A stretch of 64,000 nt of DNA from Halorientalis litorea (GCF_023028225.1 NZ_CP095482.1:868001-932000); one strand, 5' to 3'. Shown: positions 52,805-61,392, counted from the stretch's first letter. Made by a program: numbers and translations. The notes: a model not told the origin generated them from the letters alone.

Positions 52805-53688
52805 CCGAACCCGACTCCCCCGACGCGGGCGTCGACGTGCCCCTCACCCACGACACCGTCGAGACGAACGGCGTGTCGCTCCACGTCGTCCGTGCGGGAC
52901 CGACGGACGGCGACCCGGTGGTCCTGCTCCACGGGTTCCCGGAGTTCTGGTACGGGTGGCGACACCAGATTCCGGCACTCGTCGACGCCGGGTACCGCGT
53001 CGTCGCCCCCGACCAGCGCGGCTACAATCGGAGCGAGAAACCCGACGGCCTCGACGCCTACACGGCCGACACGCTCGGGACCGACGCGGTCGGCCTCCTC
53101 GACGCGTTCGGCCACGACGAGGCGCGGTTCGTCGGCCACGACTGGGGTGCGGCCGTCCTCTGGGACGTCCTGCTTCGGTCCCCCGACCGCGTCACGCAGG
53201 CCGTCACGATGAACGTCCCGCATCCGGCGGCGTTCGCGGAGTACATGGGGACGGCCAGCCAGTTGCGGAAGAGTTGGTACATGTTCGCCTACCAGTTGCC
53301 ACGCGTCCCGGAGGCCGCGTTGCGGTTCGACGGGTGGAGCGGAATGCGGTGGTTCATCGACACCTCGAACCGGGACGACACCTTCACCGAGAGCGACCTC
53401 GACCGCTACCGCGAGGCGTGGGCACGACCCAGAGCGGTCACGGCGATGCTCGACTGGTACCGCGCGCTGTTCCGGCGCGACGTGCCGGACCCGCCGTCGT
53501 GGACGGTCACCCCGCCGACGATGGTGGTCTGGGGACTGCAGGACCCGTATCTGCGCCGGGAGATGGCACCCGCGAGCGTCGACCAGTGCGCCGACGGCCG
53601 ACTCGAAGAGATCGAGGACGCCACCCACTGGGTCCACCACGAGCGGTCGGCGCGGGTCAACGACCTGCTCGCGGACTTCTTCGAGTGA
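52801..53688 (+). CDS. Epoxide-hydrolase-like alpha/beta hydrolase
   Basis: A 295-residue soluble enzyme. It has the oxyanion-hole motif LHGFPEFWYGWRHQ, the nucleophile elbow GHDWGAAV with catalytic Asp, a cap domain (PRVPEAALRFDGWSG) and the final His in EDATHWVHHE. These fit soluble epoxide hydrolases or haloalkane dehalogenase relatives. The ATGA overlap with the FAD enzyme shows an operon and suggests sequential chemistry (epoxide made, then opened to a diol). Confidence 0.88.
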   Translation: MTEPDSPDAGVDVPLTHDTVETNGVSLHVVRAGPTDGDPVVLLHGFPEFWYGWRHQIPALVDAGYRVVAPDQRGYNRSEKPDGLDAYTADTLGTDAVGLLDAFGHDEARFVGHDWGAAVLWDVLLRSPDRVTQAVTMNVPHPAAFAEYMGTASQLRKSWYMFAYQLPRVPEAALRFDGWSGMRWFIDTSNRDDTFTESDLDRYREAWARPRAVTAMLDWYRALFRRDVPDPPSWTVTPPTMVVWGLQDPYLRREMAPASVDQCADGRLEEIEDATHWVHHERSARVNDLLADFFE

Positions 53689-53793
53689 TTGGCCCGTGCC
53701 GCTGGCCCGAAATACGGGAGTCGAGGTCGACGGACCGGCACGCCGAGTGACCGAAGCACAACACATTTACGAGCGATTCGGCTATCGGGTCTA

Positions 53794-55149
53794 ATGGTCG
53801 GTGACGCCGATGACCGGGTGTACTACGTCATCAGCGACCTCCACATCGGCGGCGACGAGCAACTGGGGGACGTGCCCTTTCTCGACGAGTTGCTCGGGTT
53901 CCTCGACCGGTTGGCCGAAACCGACGAGGACGCCGAGTTAGTCATCAACGGGGACGCCTTCGGGTTGTGGGAACTCACGGCGGTCGACGGGCCGGCGAAG
54001 TTCGACGTGCTCGTGGAGACGTACCCGGACCTGTTCGAGCAGTTGCGCGAGACCGGCGAGAACGTCACGATTACACTGGTGCCGGGCAACCACGACCACG
54101 AACTCGCCGCGTACGACGAGTACGTCGAGCGGTTCGCCGGGTACAACGTCACGCTCGTTCAGGACGAGTCGGTCACGCGGCCGGTCGGCGACCGCACGAT
54201 ATACTTCGAGCACGGACACCAGCGTGACTCGAACAACCGAATCGAGGACTGGGGCAACCCCACCGCGACGCCGCTGGGCTACTACTACAACACGCTCGTG
54301 ACCAGTCGGGCGGGCCAACTGTCGGACCGTGGCCGGTACAACTGGCTCAAGGACGTGCAGGCGGTCACGCCCACCGAGCGGATGCCCGTGTGGCTCCTCT
54401 CGAAGTACTTCTACCGCGAGATGAACCCCCTGTTGCGGTACGCCCTGCTTCCGTTCCTGCTGTTGTTCAACCTCAGTGCGGTGCTGGCGGTCATCGCGGG
54501 ACTGGACCTCGTCGGCGTCTGGTCCGTCCCCGTCGACTGGGCGACGGCGTTTCTCGGCCAGTTCGGCACCGCGGGGACAGCGGTCTGGTTCCTGCTCTCG
54601 CTCAACGTCGTCGTCGTCGGACTGCTGTTGCTCGTCGGTATCCCGCTGTATTTCGTCCGCCGAGATATCAGGAAGACCATCGACCGCTTCGGCGTCTTCG
54701 AGACGGAACTCACCGTCGACCCCCAGGCCTCCTACGAGGAGACCGCACGGGCGGTGTTCGCCGACGCGCCCGAGACGGCCGTCTTCTGCTACGGTCACAC
54801 CCACCGACCGGCGATGCAGTCGGTCGGCGACGGACTGCTGGTCAACAGCGGGACGTGGCTCAAGCGACTCCACCGCCGTGACGGCATCGTGGGCGTCCTC
54901 CCGCCGGTGTTTTACCCGTCCTACCAGTTGTGTGCCGTCCGCATCGCCGCGGACGACGGGGACGTGACGGTCGCGTTCGAGGCGGTGGAGAAACCGAGTC
55001 CGGGGACGGAGGAACTCACCCTCACCGAACGACTGCTCACGCTCGGCCGGAAACCGGACCCCGAACTGCCCGGGACGGCGACAGTCTCGGGGACGGTACC
55101 GTCGACGACCGATGTGGACGGACGAGTGACCGAAAAAGACCACGCCTGA
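53794..55149 (+). CDS. Membrane-anchored metallophosphoesterase
   Basis: A 451-residue protein. The calcineurin-like catalytic domain has YVISDLHIGGD, INGDAFGLWE, LVPGNHDHELA and HGHQRDSNN, interrupted by two transmembrane helices (YALLPFLLLFNLSAVLAVIA and LLSLNVVVVGLLLLVG). The metallo-His motif YGHTHRPAM follows. The helices sit inside the catalytic fold, which is unusual. CATTTACG 27 bp upstream suggests leaderless transcription. Substrate unknown. Confidence 0.85.
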   Translation: MVGDADDRVYYVISDLHIGGDEQLGDVPFLDELLGFLDRLAETDEDAELVINGDAFGLWELTAVDGPAKFDVLVETYPDLFEQLRETGENVTITLVPGNHDHELAAYDEYVERFAGYNVTLVQDESVTRPVGDRTIYFEHGHQRDSNNRIEDWGNPTATPLGYYYNTLVTSRAGQLSDRGRYNWLKDVQAVTPTERMPVWLLSKYFYREMNPLLRYALLPFLLLFNLSAVLAVIAGLDLVGVWSVPVDWATAFLGQFGTAGTAVWFLLSLNVVVVGLLLLVGIPLYFVRRDIRKTIDRFGVFETELTVDPQASYEETARAVFADAPETAVFCYGHTHRPAMQSVGDGLLVNSGTWLKRLHRRDGIVGVLPPVFYPSYQLCAVRIAADDGDVTVAFEAVEKPSPGTEELTLTERLLTLGRKPDPELPGTATVSGTVPSTTDVDGRVTEKDHA

Positions 55150-55175
55150 CACGGGATTGGGCCGTCGGCTGTCGG

Positions 55176-55361
55176 TCAGTAACTACCCCCACCTTCGAAA
55201 CACCGCCCGCACTTGCTGGTGGTCCGCGTCTCGATGGCGGTGAGGCGACTGAGTTCGTCGTGCGAGCAGTGAAACGTGGCACCACAGACCGTCTGTAACT
55301 CCGATGCTCCCTGTTCGTGCTTGTGGACCGTGTTGGTCACTTCGTTGAGAACGCCGTCCAT
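55176..55361 (-). CDS. Small zinc-binding-type protein
   Basis: A 61-residue protein. Cys and His residues in TVCGATFHCSH and SKCGRCF fit a compact zinc knuckle seen in many short haloarchaeal proteins. The length is near the detection limit but third-position G/C usage and conserved Cys argue for a real gene. Function unknown; stands between the phosphoesterase and the pnt operon. Confidence 0.6.
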   Translation of the reverse strand: MDGVLNEVTNTVHKHEQGASELQTVCGATFHCSHDELSRLTAIETRTTSKCGRCFEGGGSY

Positions 55362-55483
55362 ACCGTGGTATGTTGTACCACATCCCCATCGGTCCGTGGC
55401 TTGGTGGGCGAGGGCCGTTTTGCGTCCGCCGGTCATCGGACACAGAGTGGCGAACAGGTGGCACTCACTCCGTCTCGACGCTC

Positions 55484-56932
55484 TCAGTGGTTCTCCTTGT
55501 AGTGGTTGACCAGTTCCTGCATCGACTCCTTGGCGTCGCCGAACAGCATGTTGGTGTCGTCCTCGGCGAACAGCGGGTTCGCAATCCCGGAGAACCCGGG
55601 GCTGAGGCTCCGCTTGTTCACGATGACGGTCCGGGCGTCCGAGACGTTCAGCACCGGCATCCCCGAGATGGGACTGCCGTCCGCCTCGTTGGCCCGCGGG
55701 TTCACCACGTCGTTCGCTCCGGTGACGATGACCACGTCCGTCTGTGAGAACGTGGGGTTGACCGCCTCCAGTTCCCGCATCTTGTCGTAGGGCACGTCAG
55801 CCTCCGCCAGCAGGACGTTCATGTGGCCCGGCATCCGGCCGGCGACGGGGTGGATACCGAACTCCACGTCGACGCCGTTCTCGTCCAGCAGTTCGACGAG
55901 TTCGGCGACGGCGTGTTGGGCCTGCGCGACGGCCATCCCGTACCCCGGGACGACGACGACGCGTTCGGCGGCGTCCAGCAACATCTCGACTTCCTCGGGC
56001 GAGGTGGTCGTAATCTGGCCCTCGTAGATGTCCTCCATCTCCTCGCCGTCGCCGGCCTCCTCGCCGAACCCGCCGAGGAAGACGCTGGTCAGCGAGCGGT
56101 TCATCGAGTTGCACATGATGACCGTCAGGATGAGGCCGGAGGCCCCGACCAGCGTCCCGGCGACGATGAGCGCGGTGTTGTCCAGCACGAATCCCGTCGT
56201 CGCCGCCGCCAGCCCCGAGTAGGAGTTCAGCAGGGCAATGACGACGGGCATGTCCGCGCCGCCGATCGGCACGACGAGCATGACTCCGAGGACGGAGGCA
56301 GCCACGACGACGAACCAGTAGGACGGCACCCACGCCGCCAGCGGCGTCGCTCCGAGCAGGTCCGGTTGCAGGACCAAGTACACGCCGCCGGCGAGGGCGA
56401 CGAGCAAGAGCAGGAGTTTGACGACGTGTTCGCCGGTGTACCGAATCGGGTCGCCCAGCACGCCGTGGAGTTTCCCGGCGGCGACGAGGCTCCCCCAGAA
56501 CGTCACGGAGCCGATGATACCCGCGAGCACCGCAGACCCCGCCACGTCGAACGGGAGCGCGCCGGCGGCACCGAGGTCGGCGAACTGGTCGGTCAGTTCC
56601 GCGCCAGCGACGAGGACGGACGCCCCGCCGCCGAACCCGTTGAACAGGCCGACGAGTTGGGGCATCTCTGTCGTCTCGACGGTCATCGCCAGCCACGTCC
56701 CGATGGCCGCACCGAGGACCAGCGCGGCCAGCAACACGAGCGGTGAGAGAATGTCGAACCACAACACCGTGACGCCGACGGCGAGGAACATCCCGAGCGC
56801 GGATATCTTGTTGCCCCGCACCGCTGTCCGCGGGTGCGTCATGTCCCGAAGTCCCTGAATGAACAGGACGGCGGCGACGAGGTACGCGAGCGAGAGGACC
56901 GAATCCGGCAGTCCACCGAGCACGCCGGCCAT
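55484..56932 (-). CDS. pntB: Proton-translocating NAD(P) transhydrogenase, beta subunit
   Basis: Membrane subunit that uses proton flow to move hydride between NADH and NADP. The 482-residue protein has about nine helices (for example WFDILSPLVLLAALVLGAAI), then the NADP-binding domain with VVVPGYGMAVAQAQHAVAEL, HPVAGRMPGHMNVLLAEA, VIVTGANDVVNP and NKRSLSPGFSGI. It is third in the pntAA-pntAB-pntB operon, with a one-base gap to pntAB. Confidence 0.95.
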   Translation of the reverse strand: MAGVLGGLPDSVLSLAYLVAAVLFIQGLRDMTHPRTAVRGNKISALGMFLAVGVTVLWFDILSPLVLLAALVLGAAIGTWLAMTVETTEMPQLVGLFNGFGGGASVLVAGAELTDQFADLGAAGALPFDVAGSAVLAGIIGSVTFWGSLVAAGKLHGVLGDPIRYTGEHVVKLLLLLVALAGGVYLVLQPDLLGATPLAAWVPSYWFVVVAASVLGVMLVVPIGGADMPVVIALLNSYSGLAAATTGFVLDNTALIVAGTLVGASGLILTVIMCNSMNRSLTSVFLGGFGEEAGDGEEMEDIYEGQITTTSPEEVEMLLDAAERVVVVPGYGMAVAQAQHAVAELVELLDENGVDVEFGIHPVAGRMPGHMNVLLAEADVPYDKMRELEAVNPTFSQTDVVIVTGANDVVNPRANEADGSPISGMPVLNVSDARTVIVNKRSLSPGFSGIANPLFAEDDTNMLFGDAKESMQELVNHYKENH

Positions 56933-56933
56933 G

Positions 56934-57218
56934 TCAGTCCCTCCCTCCGCGGCCGAACTGGTCGAGCATGAAGTGGCTCACGAGGTAGCCGCCGACGACG
57001 TTGACGGTGGCCATGACCACCGCGACGAACCCCAAGATGGTGGCGAACGTCGTCTCCCCGGCACCCGCCACGACGACGGACCCGAGCAACGTGATGCCCG
57101 AGATGGCGTTGGCCCCGGACATCAACGGCGTGTGGAGGTTCGTCGGAATCTTCGTGATGACCTCGTAGCCCACGAAGGCAGCGAGTACGAACAGCGTCAA
57201 GTTCTCCACGAACGTCAT
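56934..57218 (-). CDS. pntAB: Transhydrogenase alpha-2 (membrane) subunit
   Basis: A 94-residue protein with three transmembrane helices. It has the PntA C-terminal motif GYEVITKIPTNLHTPLMSG then ANAISGITLLGS, completing the proton channel with PntB. It is split from alpha-1, as in many archaea and bacteria with three-gene pnt operons. It follows pntAA by 63 bp. Confidence 0.93.
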   Translation of the reverse strand: MTFVENLTLFVLAAFVGYEVITKIPTNLHTPLMSGANAISGITLLGSVVVAGAGETTFATILGFVAVVMATVNVVGGYLVSHFMLDQFGRGGRD

Positions 57219-57281
57219 CGGCCCACCTCCGGCGGGTCGCCACTCGCGTCACGTCCGGCCCGAGCGCGGGGTTTCCGGCGG

Positions 57282-58481
57282 TCACTCGCCATCCGTGCCC
57301 TCCGTCGTTTCGTCGCCGCCCGCTTCGTCGTCGGGTTCGTCGTCTCCGTCACTCCCGTCGTCTTCTCGTGGGTTGCGGACCGTGCCATCGTGTGTGAGTA
57401 GCGTCGCGTCGACGATTTCGTCCTCGGTGTCGATGTCGAGTTCGCCGTCCTCGGTGATGTTGTCTAGGAAGTTCGTCACGTTGTTCGCGTACAGTTGGCT
57501 CGCGGTGTGGGTGACCGTCGCCGGGAGGTTGGTCGGGCCGAAAATCGTGACTCCCTCGTGGTGGACCGTCTCGTCTGCCCGGGTGGGTTCACAGTTGCCG
57601 CCGCCCTCGGCGGCGAGGTCGACGATGACCGACCCGGGGTCCATCCCGTCTATCATCTCCGTCGTCACGAGTTCGGGCGAGGGTTTGCCCGGAATCGCCG
57701 CGGTGGTGATGAGTACGTCGCTGTCTGCCACGACACGGGTCATCATCTCCCGCTGTTTGCGGATGAACTCCTCGTCCTGTTCGCGGGCGCGGCCCTCCTC
57801 GTCGGAGGCGTCGTCGGTTTCGAGGTCCAACTCCACGAAGTCGGCACCCAGACTCTCGACTTCCTCTTTGACCTCCGGTCGGATGTCGTACGCGCGGACG
57901 GCGGCCCCGAGACGTTCGGCCGTGGCGATGGCCTTCAGCCCCGCGACGCCGGCCCCGACGACGAACACGTCGGCCGGTTGGACGGTGCCCGCCGCGGTCA
58001 TCTCCATGGGGAACATCTCCGGCAGTTCCTCGGCGGCCAGCAGGGTCGCCTTGTAGCCGCCGACGCTCGCCATCGAGGAGAGCGCGTCCATGCTCTGTGC
58101 GCGGGAGATGCGCGGGATGTACTCCAGCGCGAACGCACTCACGTCCCGGTCCGCGAGCGTGTCGAGTTCCGAATCGAGGTCGTACGGCCCAAGGAGGCCG
58201 ACGACGACTTGTCCTTCCCGGTACACTTCTGGGGACTCGTCTGCGGCCCCCAGTCCGCGGACTTGCAGGAGTACGTCCGCACGCTCGAACACTGCGTCGC
58301 GGTCGGTGAGTACCTCACAGCCGGCATCACGGTAGTCGTCGTCGGCCCAGTCCGACCCCTCGCCCGCCCCGGCGGCGATGCACACTTCGTGACCGTCGTC
58401 GACGAGTTCCGCCGCCACGGGCGGAACGAGTGCCACCCGCGGCTCGTCCTCGGCCGTCTCGGTCGGAACGCCGACTATCAT
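57282..58481 (-). CDS. pntAA: Transhydrogenase alpha-1 (NAD-binding) subunit
   Basis: Soluble NAD(H)-binding subunit that hands hydride to PntB. The 399-residue AlaDH/PNT fold starts MIVGVPTETAEDEPRVALVP, with YIPRISRAQSMDALSS, the dinucleotide motif VFVVGAGVAGLKAIATAERL and LITTAAIPGKPSPELVT. An acidic tail of about 40 residues (EDDGSDGDDEPDDEAGGDE) is typical of haloarchaeal adaptation. First in the operon; an inverted repeat sits 30 bp upstream. Confidence 0.95.
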   Translation of the reverse strand: MIVGVPTETAEDEPRVALVPPVAAELVDDGHEVCIAAGAGEGSDWADDDYRDAGCEVLTDRDAVFERADVLLQVRGLGAADESPEVYREGQVVVGLLGPYDLDSELDTLADRDVSAFALEYIPRISRAQSMDALSSMASVGGYKATLLAAEELPEMFPMEMTAAGTVQPADVFVVGAGVAGLKAIATAERLGAAVRAYDIRPEVKEEVESLGADFVELDLETDDASDEEGRAREQDEEFIRKQREMMTRVVADSDVLITTAAIPGKPSPELVTTEMIDGMDPGSVIVDLAAEGGGNCEPTRADETVHHEGVTIFGPTNLPATVTHTASQLYANNVTNFLDNITEDGELDIDTEDEIVDATLLTHDGTVRNPREDDGSDGDDEPDDEAGGDETTEGTDGE

Positions 58482-58792
58482 ATCATCAACTCCACTGGTT
58501 TCGTGAGCGCGAACCCGCACGCGTGGGTTCCCGTCGTTTGGCAATCATCTATCAGCATTGTCACCACAGCGGGAGTCGTTCCCGTGGGAACCGGTCCCGT
58601 GGCCCGAGTATAAAACCCGGGTTCGGTTCAGTCGGCACCCGGCACGTACCAGGTTCGTACGGAGTGGATACGGCGCGTGCGGGCCGACAGCCCCGGTAGC
58701 GGGACGTCTGTACCGGGTCGGGCGGTACCGATAGCGGGTCACAACGTGTGGCTTCCGAGAACCTTTGTACGCCGCGCGCGGACCACGGACGG
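58482..58792. other. Divergent regulatory region, pnt operon and GlpA-like gene
   Basis: 311 bp without a gene. It holds a 20-bp imperfect palindrome at 58511-58530, a TTCCC-GT-GGGAA motif near 58579, one good TATA box (GAGTATAAAACCC near 58605-58617, usable on either strand), and CCTTTGTAC 27 bp before the GlpA-like ATG. Repeated GGTACCG/GTACCGG words occur between 58640 and 58735 but no coding frame. Confidence 0.5.
58511..58530. promoter_or_regulatory. Inverted repeat upstream of pntAA
   Basis: GAACCC-8 bases-GGGTTC, 6-bp perfect arms, 30-49 bp before the pntAA ATG. Candidate operator or leader hairpin for the transhydrogenase operon. Confidence 0.4.
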
Positions 58793-60022
58793 ATGGCAGA
58801 CACACCACACGTCCTCGTCGTCGGCGGCGGTATCACCGGGTGTGGCGTCGCCCGTGACCTCGCGATGCGCGGGGCCGACGTGACACTCGTCGAACGGGAC
58901 ACGATTGCCAGCGGTACCACGGGGCACATGCACGGCCTGCTCCACAGCGGCGGCCGCTACGCCGTCGCGGACCCCGACGGTGCGACCGACTGCATCGCGG
59001 AGAACCGGACGCTCCGGTCCATCGCGGGCCACTGCATCGAGGACACTGGGGGCCTGTTCGTCTCGCTGCCCGAGGACGACGACGACTACTTCGAGGCGAA
59101 AGTCGAGGGCTGTGCGGACTGTGGGATTCCGGCCGACGTACTCACCGGCCGCGAGGCCCGCGCGCAGGAACCGGCACTCGCCGAGTCGGTCGAGCGGGCC
59201 GTCTCAGTGCCCGACGGTGCGGTCGACCCGTACCTGCTAACCATCGCCACCGCCGTCGGTGCGGTCGACCACGGCGCGGAGATTCGTACCGACACGGCGG
59301 TGACGGACCTCGTCGTGGAGGACGAAGCGACGAGTGGTCGCGAGGTGGTCGGCGTCGAAGTCGACGGCGACGAGCGACTCGACGCCGACCACGTCGTCAA
59401 CGCCGCCGGGGCGTGGGCGGGCCGGGTCGCCGCACTCGCCGACGTGGACGTGGAGATGCGCCCCTCGAAGGGCGTGATGACCGTCGTGGACTACGACGGG
59501 GTCCGGTCAGTCCTCAACCGCTGTCGGCCGAAGGGCAACGGCGACATCGTCGTCCCGCTCGGGGAGACGGCCGTCCTCGGGACGACCGACGAGGAAGTCG
59601 ACGACCCGGAGACGTATCCGCGAGAGCAGTGGGAGGAAGACCTGCTGTTCGAGGAACTCTCACCGGTCGTCCCCGCGCTGTCGGACGCGCCGGTCACCCG
59701 GTCGTACTGGGGGGTGCGACCGCTGTACGAGCCGCCAGCGGGCGACGCCGGGCCGTTGGACCTGACGCGCGGGTTCTCGGTCCTCGACCACGCGGACCGG
59801 GACGGCGTGACGGGGTTCACGTCCATCGTGGGCGGAAAGCTCACCACCCACCGCCTGATGGCCGAGGAAACCGTCGACCACGTGTGCGACCGTCTCGGCG
59901 TCGCCGCCGACTGTCGGACGGCCACGGAACCGCTCCCGGGCCACGACGACACCGAGCGGGTGGCGGACGCGCTGGCGGCGTACGGCCTCGACGGCGCGGC
60001 ACCGTGGGAGACGGGCCGCTAA
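58793..60022 (+). CDS. GlpA-like FAD-dependent glycerol-3-phosphate dehydrogenase subunit
   Basis: A 409-residue flavoprotein: FAD motif VVGGGITGCGVARDLA, then DTIASGTTGHMHGLLHSGGR (matching the GlpA HGLLHSG motif), VSVPDGAVDPYLL and SIVGGKLTTHRLMAE. It covers only the dehydrogenase part; the C-terminal BFD-type iron-sulfur domain of GlpA (about 130 residues) is absent, and no GlpB or GlpC gene is adjacent. It may work alone or with another electron acceptor. CCTTTGTAC gives a leaderless mRNA. Confidence 0.85.
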   Translation: MADTPHVLVVGGGITGCGVARDLAMRGADVTLVERDTIASGTTGHMHGLLHSGGRYAVADPDGATDCIAENRTLRSIAGHCIEDTGGLFVSLPEDDDDYFEAKVEGCADCGIPADVLTGREARAQEPALAESVERAVSVPDGAVDPYLLTIATAVGAVDHGAEIRTDTAVTDLVVEDEATSGREVVGVEVDGDERLDADHVVNAAGAWAGRVAALADVDVEMRPSKGVMTVVDYDGVRSVLNRCRPKGNGDIVVPLGETAVLGTTDEEVDDPETYPREQWEEDLLFEELSPVVPALSDAPVTRSYWGVRPLYEPPAGDAGPLDLTRGFSVLDHADRDGVTGFTSIVGGKLTTHRLMAEETVDHVCDRLGVAADCRTATEPLPGHDDTERVADALAAYGLDGAAPWETGR

Positions 60023-60041
60023 CCGGGAAATAGGGGCACGG

Positions 60042-60049
60042 TTTTAAGC
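60042..60049 (+). promoter_or_regulatory. TATA box, head-morphogenesis-like gene
   Basis: TTTTAAGC 27 bp before the ATG at 60073, typical of the leaderless promoters in this window. Confidence 0.55.
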
Positions 60050-60072
60050 CCGATGGCCGTCCTACGGGGACC

Positions 60073-60636
60073 ATGGGACTGCGGAGTTGGCTGGACGGAC
60101 TGTTCGCGGACACAGAGACGGCGGCGGGGGACCAAGAGGAGGACGGGCCGGAACTCGACGTCGACGTGGAGCGTCGGGCCGGTGCCATCATGGACCACTA
60201 CGGACTGTCGGGGGAGGCGGCACGACAGGTCGCGGAGATTCTCGCCGCTGAACTGGGCCGCGAGGAGGGGTACGCCCGCACGATGATAGCCGACCGCGTG
60301 GCCCGCGAACTCGACATCGACGAGGAGCGTGCCCGGACGATAGTGGACACCGAAGTCGCCTCCGTTCGGAATCTCGCGCGCGCCGAGGCGTTCAGGCGGC
60401 AGGACGGCCGGGACGTACGGCTCCGGTGGGTCGACTCCGTGGGCCGGGACGACTCACCGGTCTGTGCCGACGTGCGGGCGGCCATCGACGAGCAGGGTGC
60501 AGTCACGCTGTCGACGCTCCGGTCGCTCCTCCGCGAAGCCGCCGAGGACCACCCCGAGGGGACGCCCGAACGCGCCGACGACCTGATTCCCCACGAGGGC
60601 TGTCGGCACACCGTCGTCCGGCACATGGAGGGGTGA
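60073..60636 (+). CDS. Protein resembling the C-terminus of phage head-morphogenesis proteins
   Basis: A 187-residue protein. An acidic N-terminus precedes a helical region (RARTIVDTEVASVRNLARAE) and RLRWVDSVGRDDSPVCADV, then IPHEGCRHTVVRHMEG at the end. The order (helical ARTEV-type segment, W-x-D-s-x-D-s-p-V-C, final P-H-x-x-C-R) mirrors the Mu gpF/SPP1 gp7 family used in capsid assembly. No other virus genes surround it, so it may be a domesticated or ancestral chromosomal relative. Assignment is by pattern only. Confidence 0.55.
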   Translation: MGLRSWLDGLFADTETAAGDQEEDGPELDVDVERRAGAIMDHYGLSGEAARQVAEILAAELGREEGYARTMIADRVARELDIDEERARTIVDTEVASVRNLARAEAFRRQDGRDVRLRWVDSVGRDDSPVCADVRAAIDEQGAVTLSTLRSLLREAAEDHPEGTPERADDLIPHEGCRHTVVRHMEG

Positions 60637-60659
60637 GGACACCGTCGCCGTAACTCCGG

Positions 60660-60926
60660 TCACTCCTCCTCGTTCGACTCTTCGAGCATCTCGTCCAAGT
60701 CGCGCCGCAGGTCGTGCCGTTCGTCGTCGATTTCGGCGTTGACGCGCTTGAGGTAGATGAGAAAGACCATCACCAGCGCGCCGAGTGCCGCGAGGATACC
60801 CGCGCCGCCGGCGAGGACACTCCCCACCGGCCCCGCAGTCGCCGCCACGACGAACAGCAGCGCCGAGAGGAACAGAAGCGCGACGACGGTCGGCGTGTCG
60901 ACGAACCGTGCGAGCGTCCGCCACAT
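60660..60926 (-). CDS. Small membrane protein with C-terminal coiled coil
   Basis: An 88-residue protein with two hydrophobic helices (VVALLFLSALLFVVAA and ILAALGALVMVFLIYL), then a charged helical tail (RVNAEIDDERHDLRRDLDEML). Unknown family. The start MWRTLARFVD was chosen because codons further upstream do not look conserved. Confidence 0.65.
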   Translation of the reverse strand: MWRTLARFVDTPTVVALLFLSALLFVVAATAGPVGSVLAGGAGILAALGALVMVFLIYLKRVNAEIDDERHDLRRDLDEMLEESNEEE

Positions 60927-61052
60927 ACGACGGCTTGGACGGGCCGACGGCTTCAACCTTCTGACACTGGCTGTCGGTGCGGGTCGAGATTGGGCGGTGT
61001 ATTTTTTCGCTCGTGAGTTAACTTTTTGTCTGCGGGTCGCGAACACGCTCAT

Positions 61053-61349
61053 ATGTGCCGGATATCGATTAGCCGGTCGCTGGCCGCGCGGGTGGGTACC
61101 CACGAGGCGAGCGTCGGCGTCCACGAGGGTGATACCGTCCGCGACATCGTCGAGCGGCTCGCGGACCAGTACGGTCCGCAGGTCCGGTCCGGGATGCTCG
61201 ACGGCGACCGTCTCCGGTCGGACGTCATCGCGGTCCGCAACCCCGATTCCGACCCGGAGTCGGTGACGGCCGACTCACCGCTCGCGCCGGGCGACGACCT
61301 CGAATTCCACCTCACGTCCGAACACGAGAAGGTCGGCACGTCCGCCTGA
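61053..61349 (+). CDS. MoaD/ThiS-like beta-grasp protein without a C-terminal GG
   Basis: A 98-residue ubiquitin-like protein. The middle reads as a MoaD fold (VHEGDTVRDIVERLADQYG, VIAVRNPDSDPESV, LAPGDDLEFHLT), but it ends EHEKVGTSA, not GG, so it cannot be activated by the usual adenylation route as it stands. It could be a sulfur-carrier relative needing processing, or a binding module. A TATA-like GTATTTTTTC near 60998 precedes it. Confidence 0.7.
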   Translation: MCRISISRSLAARVGTHEASVGVHEGDTVRDIVERLADQYGPQVRSGMLDGDRLRSDVIAVRNPDSDPESVTADSPLAPGDDLEFHLTSEHEKVGTSA

Positions 61350-61392
61350 TTGCGGGCAAAAGACATTACCGGGGGCACTCGAACGGGGGTGC

